A DNA stretch of 10,979 bases from an uncultured Bacilli bacterium. Lineage in GTDB: Bacteria > Bacillota_I > Bacilli_A > RF39 > UBA660. Shown piece by piece: positions 7,043 to 10,979 of this stretch (position 1 is the stretch's first letter; each line of letters opens with the position of its first letter). A model generated the notes under the pieces. That model was not told the origin of the DNA and did not search any database. It saw only the letters and a list, made by a program, of their open reading frames with translations. The position numbers and the translations under genes were made by a program. Location: the NCBI GenBank assembly GCA_947632625.1, contig CANRPZ010000041.1:1-10979 (forward strand). Reading direction: 5' to 3'.

Positions 7043-7765
7043 TTATATTGAAATATCTACACCATTCATTTGATCATAGTAATTTTTTATTGAATTATCA
7101 AATGCAAAAACATTTCCATAACCAGATAATGAAATAGTATATTTTTTGCTATTGTTTAAACTAATATTACTTGTTGCATGTTGATAACTTGCATAAATTT
7201 TACCACTACCATTAACTTTATAAGTTTGAATTATAGTGATATCATCAGCATCATTTGGCAATTTAACTGATACTCCATATCCATTGCTAAATGTCATAAG
7301 ATTATTATAACTTGTTATTCCCTGATTACTTCTAACATATGTAATTGGTTCTTCTACTAAAGTTATATTACCTAGATAAGAACCTATTACATCATAGCTT
7401 CTTACTTTGGGCGAAACTAACCAATTAACAGTAATCGACATTAAATAATAATTAGATACAGAAGCTTTGGAAATTTTTAGTGATTTACTTGAAGATGAAA
7501 AAGATGTTCCCAGCATTTGAAATGGTATATATTCTTTAGATTCTACATTTGTTGCAATTCCATCTTTAAATAAATAATTATATTCATCAATAGTTAGATT
7601 TTTTTGATATCCATCCCAATAAAAGTCAGTTAAAAAATTATACTCTTCTTTAGTCAAGTTTATACCATTTGCGTTAGTATAATATATTTCTAAAGCACTT
7701 ACGTTCATCCACCTTATTAAAACTACTAGCAATAAAATTAATGTAATACATAATTTTTTCTTCAT
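7043..7765 (-). CDS. Secreted protein of unknown function with duplicated NLTxxEYNxL motif
   Basis: I do not recognise this 240-residue protein. It has a classic signal peptide: MKKK, a hydrophobic core to about residue 18, and a cleavage site after VSA (24). Just inside the mature end the motif NLTxxEYNxL occurs twice, at 36-45 and 56-65, with a 20-residue period. The remainder alternates hydrophobic and polar residues and is Ser, Asn and Tyr-rich, suggesting beta strands, with no cysteine in the mature part. AAGAAAGGAGA lies about 9 bases before the ATG. The gene is first in a three-gene unit with the protease 31 bases downstream. It may be a substrate, partner or surface adaptor of that protease, but this rests on linkage only. 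Confidence 0.82.
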   Translation of the reverse strand: MKKKLCITLILLLVVLIRWMNVSALEIYYTNANGINLTKEEYNFLTDFYWDGYQKNLTIDEYNYLFKDGIATNVESKEYIPFQMLGTSFSSSSKSLKISKASVSNYYLMSITVNWLVSPKVRSYDVIGSYLGNITLVEEPITYVRSNQGITSYNNLMTFSNGYGVSVKLPNDADDITIIQTYKVNGSGKIYASYQHATSNISLNNSKKYTISLSGYGNVFAFDNSIKNYYDQMNGVDISI

Positions 7766-7795
7766 CTATTTTTTCTCCTTTCTTAACGAGATTTT

Positions 7796-7830
7796 AGTAT
7801 ATTTTAAAATTAAAAAAAAGAGCTTGTTAA
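7796..7830 (-). promoter_or_regulatory. Weak candidate promoter of the secreted-protein/protease unit
   Basis: TTAACA (7830 to 7825), in the loop of the preceding terminator, is followed after 18 bases by TAAAAT (7806 to 7801), and TATACT overlaps at 7801 to 7796. The region must hold a promoter if the hairpin at 7812-7834 really ends the regulator transcript, but the boxes are poor and could be chance in A+T-rich DNA. Confidence 0.25.
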
Positions 7831-7834
7831 GCTC
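7812..7834 (-). terminator. Rho-independent terminator after the membrane-anchored regulator
   Basis: On the minus strand GAGCTT and AAGCTC form a perfect 6-base stem around AAC, followed by eight T. It begins about 12 bases after the TAA of the regulator gene. It separates the regulator from the three genes downstream, so these probably form their own unit. Confidence 0.85.
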
Positions 7835-7846
7835 ATTTAACTCATT

Positions 7847-8959
7847 TTATAAAATCGTATCTAATTCTAACCAAAATTTTTTTATTTTTTCTTCTTGATT
7901 ATTACAAATTCCTTGTAAACAATTAAATTCATTTTTACTATATGAAAAAGAATAATTATTTTTCGAGTTAGTATATATTATATTTTTAAAAAATAAATCA
8001 TAATACCAACTTTCATTTTCATCTTTGTTAACAATATTCATAGTTAATGTATTGCTATCTGCAAAAAAAATAACATTTACTAATTGATTATTTTTTAAAG
8101 TTTCATAAACATAATTGTTATCTTGAAAATTAAATGTATTTTTAATTTTATCTATTAAATTTTGCGTATCTGTTGTTAAATTCAATTGAGAGTCATTATT
8201 ACTTTGTTTCTCAATATTTTGTTTTTTATTAAAAATAAAATTATCATTAACATAATCTTCATATAAATCTAATTTTATTTTTTCTACATAATCATTTGCA
8301 TAAGTAATTTTTATATAAAGATTTTTTAATATATAATCAATATTACTACTATCGATATACTCATTATAACCGTTGTAATCTATAAATGATACATAGTCTC
8401 CTTTATTATTTGCAATCATTATCTCTTCATTTTGATTAGTAACATAATATATTGTTAAATCATTGATATTATTAATTGTATTATCTATAACCTCAACTTT
8501 AAAATACAATTTATGTTTAGTTTTAACAAAGATACCATCTAAAATTTTTAAATCATTTTTTATGCCATTAATAGTAAAAACTTTTATAGATTTATAAGAA
8601 TTAATAAAATAATATGTCAAAAATAATAAAAATAATAACATAATTATAAATATTAAAATCATGATTATTTTTTTCCTTTTTATATTTTTGTCATACAATT
8701 CCAGTGTTAAAATATTACTAGAATATTTTTCTTCTTTAGCAGTTAATCTTTGACCACACAAAATTTCATTAATAGACACATCAAATATTCTACTTAATAT
8801 TAATAATGTAGAAGAATCTGGAATAGTAATGCATCTTTCCCATTTACTAATAGCACCTCGATCAATAGGTATTAATTCCGCTAATTCCTCTTGTGTTAAA
8901 TTTTTTTCTTTTCTTAATTCTAAAATAAATTTTCCTATTTTTTCTTTATCCATAACCAT
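7847..8959 (-). CDS. Membrane-anchored XRE-family regulator with extracytoplasmic domain
   Basis: The protein has 370 residues. Residues 7-65 are an XRE DNA-binding domain (LRKEKNLTQEELAELI, then GAISKWERCITIPD as the recognition region). A basic stretch (KRKK, 94-97) leads into one strong membrane helix at about 98-119. Residues 120-370 should lie outside the membrane and are Asn, Lys, Tyr and Ile-rich, with no domain I recognise. Two cysteines near the end (C347, C352) may form a disulfide. This layout suits a one-component sensor that reads an outside signal and controls promoters nearby. AGAGGTGA precedes the ATG at 8959; a second ATG two codons later is also possible. It has its own terminator and is likely to control the secreted genes downstream, which is inferred from linkage. 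Confidence 0.85.
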   Translation of the reverse strand: MVMDKEKIGKFILELRKEKNLTQEELAELIPIDRGAISKWERCITIPDSSTLLILSRIFDVSINEILCGQRLTAKEEKYSSNILTLELYDKNIKRKKIIMILIFIIMLLFLLFLTYYFINSYKSIKVFTINGIKNDLKILDGIFVKTKHKLYFKVEVIDNTINNINDLTIYYVTNQNEEIMIANNKGDYVSFIDYNGYNEYIDSSNIDYILKNLYIKITYANDYVEKIKLDLYEDYVNDNFIFNKKQNIEKQSNNDSQLNLTTDTQNLIDKIKNTFNFQDNNYVYETLKNNQLVNVIFFADSNTLTMNIVNKDENESWYYDLFFKNIIYTNSKNNYSFSYSKNEFNCLQGICNNQEEKIKKFWLELDTIL

Positions 8960-9040
8960 ACGTCACCTCTAAACTATAATACTACCCTCGTCCACTCATT
9001 TTTTACCATTTTATCACATTTTTCTTAAATCGCTAGAAAG

Positions 9041-9060
9041 AATTTATAAGAATTTATAAG
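9041..9060. repeat. Tandem 10-base duplication in the right repeat
   Basis: aatttataag occurs twice in a row here and once in the left copy (5222-5231). Each unit provides a TATAAA on the minus strand, so the duplication doubles the candidate -10 box. Confidence 0.9.
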
Positions 9061-9081
9061 TTTAAAAAAACAAATAAGCAA
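9053..9081 (-). promoter_or_regulatory. Candidate promoter of the cassette regulator, in the right repeat
   Basis: TTGCTT (9081 to 9076) and TATAAA (9058 to 9053) on the minus strand are separated by 17 bases, one more than in the left copy because of the extra A. Transcription from here would reach the regulator ATG at 8959 after a leader of roughly 85-90 bases. The immediate upstream region of the regulator (8960-9000) offers no better -35/-10 pair. Confidence 0.4.
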
Positions 9082-9099
9082 TTCCTCACCTATTTGTTT
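9064..9099 (-). terminator. Rho-independent terminator of pepF-dnaJ, right copy
   Basis: This is the same hairpin as at 5235-5269: 9-base arms AAACAAATA and TATTTGTTT, extended by wobble pairs to a GGAA tetraloop and followed by seven T. It starts about 12 bases after the dnaJ stop. The perfect conservation of both copies suggests recent duplication or gene conversion. Confidence 0.85.
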
Positions 9100-9110
9100 A
9101 TAAATTTCAT

Positions 9111-10247
9111 TTAATTATTTTTTAAATGTTTTTGGAAATTTTTAAAAATAGCTTCATCTTCCAAATCGGTATCTGCAAGTTCTTCTAATATTTTCTTTTG
9201 TTTACGATTTAATTTTGATGGGGTAACAACATTTAAAATAACATACATATCCCCTTTTCGTAAAGAATTAGGTACTTTTATTCCTTTTCCTTTTAATTTT
9301 AATTTATCTCCTGTATTCGCTCCAGCCTTTATTTCTAAAAAAACATTGTTTTCTAGCGTTGGTATTTCTTTTTTACAACCTAAAGCGGCTTCACTAATCG
9401 TAATAGGTACCTCTAAATAAATATCTTCTTCACGTCGTTCAAAGAAATCATGTTTCATTACATTAAATTCAATATAGATATCTCCATTGGCTCCACCATT
9501 TCTTCCAGCCTCTCCTTTTCCAGAAATACGTAATTGATATCCAGTATCTACACCCTCTGGAACACTTACAACAATTTCTTTATTTTGTTTAACAAAACCG
9601 GTTCCTTTACAATCACTACATATTTTTTCAAAAGTTGTTCCTGACCCATTACATTCTGGACAAGTGGTTTGTGTTTGAAAAATTCCAAACATAGATTTTT
9701 GTTCCATTACAACAACACCACGTCCATTACATTTAGAACACTTTTTTTCGTTAAATCCACCTTTACCTTGGCATTTTTCACAAGTTTCATTTAAATCCAA
9801 ATGAATACTTTTTTTACAACCAAATACAGCTTCTTGAAAGGTTAAATTTAAAGTAATTAAACGATCTTTTCCTTTAGTAGGAGCATTTTTTTTATTTCCT
9901 CCTCCAAAGTTAAAGCCAAAATTTGAACCAAAGCCTCCTCCAAAAGAAGAGCCAAATAAATCTTCAAAAATACTACTTAAATCAATATCTTCAGCACTAA
10001 ATCCACTAAAGCCTGCACTACCATTTTCAAAGGCAGCATGACCAAATTGATCATATTGGCGTCGCTTTTCCGGATCAGAAAGAATCGCATAAGCTTCTCC
10101 TATTTCTTTAAATTTGGCTTCAGCATCTGGACTTTTATTTACATCTGGATGGTATTGTTTAGCAAGACGACGAAAAGCTCTTTTTATTTCTTCATCGGAG
10201 GCATCTTTACTTACACCTAAAACCTCATAATAATCTTTTTTATTCAT
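9111..10247 (-). CDS. dnaJ: Chaperone protein DnaJ (Hsp40)
   Basis: DnaJ delivers unfolded clients to DnaK and stimulates its ATPase. From the ATG at 10247 the protein has 378 residues, a normal length. The J domain is at 1-67 with HPD at 33-35. A Gly/Phe-rich region follows at about 68-120. The zinc-binding domain has all four CxxCxGxG motifs (156-163, 170-177, 196-203, 210-217), then the two C-terminal client-binding domains. A GTG three codons upstream (10256) lies inside the ribosome binding site AGAGGTGA and is not used, I think. The pepF stop overlaps the same element, so the two genes are co-transcribed. It is not next to dnaK or grpE here, unlike the usual hrcA-grpE-dnaK-dnaJ order. 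The 3' end lies in the right repeat. Confidence 0.97.
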   Translation of the reverse strand: MNKKDYYEVLGVSKDASDEEIKRAFRRLAKQYHPDVNKSPDAEAKFKEIGEAYAILSDPEKRRQYDQFGHAAFENGSAGFSGFSAEDIDLSSIFEDLFGSSFGGGFGSNFGFNFGGGNKKNAPTKGKDRLITLNLTFQEAVFGCKKSIHLDLNETCEKCQGKGGFNEKKCSKCNGRGVVVMEQKSMFGIFQTQTTCPECNGSGTTFEKICSDCKGTGFVKQNKEIVVSVPEGVDTGYQLRISGKGEAGRNGGANGDIYIEFNVMKHDFFERREEDIYLEVPITISEAALGCKKEIPTLENNVFLEIKAGANTGDKLKLKGKGIKVPNSLRKGDMYVILNVVTPSKLNRKQKKILEELADTDLEDEAIFKNFQKHLKNN

Positions 10248-10252
10248 AATCT

Positions 10253-10260
10253 TCACCTCT
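10253..10260 (-). promoter_or_regulatory. dnaJ ribosome binding site overlapping the pepF stop
   Basis: AGAGGTGA lies just upstream of the ATG at 10247 and shares its first bases with the TAG stop of pepF (10261 to 10259). A ribosome ending pepF stops on the dnaJ start signal, which suggests translational coupling and rules out the GTG at 10256 as the start. Confidence 0.75.
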
Positions 10261-10979
10261 AATTTTTATATAACGTTTCCAGTTCATTTACTAACTCGGA
10301 AAAATAGTGAAATGCCTCTTCAATTGGTTCTTTTTTGGACATATCAACACCAGCAACTTTTAAGGATTCAATTGGATTTTTTGTACAACCCAGACTTAAA
10401 AATTTTAGGTAATTCTCTTGGGCATTTTCTTTATGATTTAAAATATCCATAGCAATTTTAATCGCAGCTGCATAGGCAGTTGCATATTGATAAACATAAA
10501 AGTTCATATAGAAATGTGGAATTCTTTCCCACTCATATTTTATGTCATCATCAATTGTAATATTTTTACCATAGTATTCTTTGTTTAATTCATAATAAAG
10601 ACTACATAACTCCTCATGAGTAAGAATACAACCTTCACTATCCTTTTCATGAATTAATTTTTCAAATTCTGCAAACATAGTTTGACGATAAATCGTCGAT
10701 TTAAAATCTTGGATTAAATCATCAATTAAATATTTCTTTTCTTCTATGGTATTTGATTTTGAAATTAAATATTTACTTAACAAGATTTGATTCACTTGAC
10801 TTGCTACCTCGGCAACAAAAATAGAATAGGCATAATCTTGAAAAGATTGGTTTTTACAAGCATAATAGTAATGCATAGCATGTCCAAGCTCATGGGCTAA
10901 AGTAGAAACGCTATTAAAAGAACCATCAAAACTTAATAAGACGTAAGGATGTACACTATAGCAAGCTGTACAATAAGCC
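10259..10979 (-). CDS. pepF: Oligoendopeptidase F, M3 family (C-terminal part; the gene runs off the right edge)
   Basis: PepF is a cytoplasmic zinc metallopeptidase that degrades short peptides. The visible part is about 240 codons and is open to the right edge, so the methionine at 10876 is internal and not the start. The zinc motif HELGH is encoded at 10880-10894, just upstream of that methionine, and is preceded by PYVLLSFDGSFNSVSTLA, typical of the family. The third zinc ligand fits the Glu of FVAEVAS, about 25 residues later. IPHFYMNFYVYQYATAYAAA is another hallmark of PepF. The stop TAG overlaps the dnaJ ribosome binding site. About 60 per cent of a usual 600-residue protein is missing beyond the edge. 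Confidence 0.93.
   Translation of the reverse strand, partial: AYCTACYSVHPYVLLSFDGSFNSVSTLAHELGHAMHYYYACKNQSFQDYAYSIFVAEVASQVNQILLSKYLISKSNTIEEKKYLIDDLIQDFKSTIYRQTMFAEFEKLIHEKDSEGCILTHEELCSLYYELNKEYYGKNITIDDDIKYEWERIPHFYMNFYVYQYATAYAAAIKIAMDILNHKENAQENYLKFLSLGCTKNPIESLKVAGVDMSKKEPIEEAFHYFSELVNELETLYKN

Larger units (their letters stand above)
5182..9116. mobile_element. Four-gene accessory cassette bounded by long direct repeats, no recombinase visible
   Basis: The dnaJ and rnhB operons are separated by about 3.7 kb of unrelated genes flanked by two near-identical copies of the dnaJ-rnhB intergenic segment. Recombination between the copies would remove the block and restore one intact junction. 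The inserted genes are richer in Asn, Lys, Ile and Tyr codons. By my count the regulator has about 47 Asn in 370 residues, against about 30 in 675 for TopA. No integrase, transposase or terminal inverted repeats are seen, so how it arrived is unknown. Integration of a circle carrying the same junction by homologous recombination is one possibility. Confidence 0.7.
9001..9116. repeat. Long direct repeat, right copy (native dnaJ 3' flank)
   Basis: This copy matches 5182-5286 base for base, except for a tandem second aatttataag (9051-9060) and one extra A in the A run at 9064-9070. It includes the last codon and stop of dnaJ (9111-9116), the dnaJ terminator and a promoter-like pair. Its far end carries ATGGTAAAA on the minus strand (9009 to 9001), identical to the sequence just upstream of rnhB at 5190, after which similarity stops. 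Confidence 0.95.

Noticed and set aside
8974..9009. Eleven-codon open frame (MVKNEWTRVVL) on the minus strand at the cassette edge, starting with the same ATGGTAAAA as the region before rnhB
   Set aside because: It has no ribosome binding site. The shared start is explained by the direct repeat, so I do not call it a leader peptide or a broken rnhB.
5182..9116. Insertion sequence or transposon with a target-site duplication
   Set aside because: No transposase, no terminal inverted repeats, and a duplicated segment of about 105 bases is much too long for a transposition target duplication.
10038..10220. Open frame of 60 codons on the plus strand inside dnaJ
   Set aside because: It is antisense to the conserved J domain, so it is explained by the codon use of dnaJ.
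436..10979. Use of genetic code 4 (TGA as tryptophan)
   Set aside because: The conserved proteins are complete with TGG for tryptophan and need no TGA codon to be read through.

Overview
The window is A+T-rich DNA that fits a Gram-positive bacterium of the Bacilli or Erysipelotrichia type, possibly one of the small-genome gut lineages near the Mollicutes. The evidence is an LTA-synthase-type membrane enzyme, TopA with three C-terminal zinc fingers, RNase HII and DnaJ of Firmicutes type, and AAGGAGG-like ribosome binding sites. Tryptophan is TGG throughout. None of the ten visible stop codons is TGA (six TAA, four TAG). The genus cannot be named from the sequence alone.

Layout. Positions 1-435 hold a small XRE-type repressor gene on the plus strand and the first 24 codons of a divergent membrane or secreted protein gene. 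The space between them has a near-consensus promoter and three operator-like elements built on TGTCAT. From 436 to the right end every gene is on the minus strand. In transcription order these are pepF (cut by the right edge), dnaJ, a terminator, a four-gene accessory block, a second copy of the same terminator, then rnhB, an LTA-synthase-like gene and topA. No stretch longer than 300 bases lacks a gene. I saw no tRNA, rRNA, CRISPR, transposase or integrase.

The main discovery is the accessory block, about 3.7 kb at 5287-9000. It is flanked by two copies of one intergenic segment, 5182-5286 and 9001-9116. Over 105 aligned bases they are identical, apart from a 10-base tandem duplication and one extra A in the right copy. 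The segment is what would be expected between the end of dnaJ and the start of rnhB: the last codon and stop of dnaJ, a strong hairpin terminator, and a promoter-like pair of boxes. The block therefore looks inserted into a dnaJ-rnhB junction with duplication of that junction. One repeat ends the transcript of the block and the other may start it.

The block encodes, in order of transcription: a membrane-anchored XRE regulator with a large extracytoplasmic domain; a secreted protein with a duplicated N-terminal motif; a secreted streptogrisin-like S1 protease with a pro-region; and a small membrane-anchored protein. I infer a sensor-controlled secreted protease module. Its target and the roles of the two unknown proteins cannot be read from the sequence.
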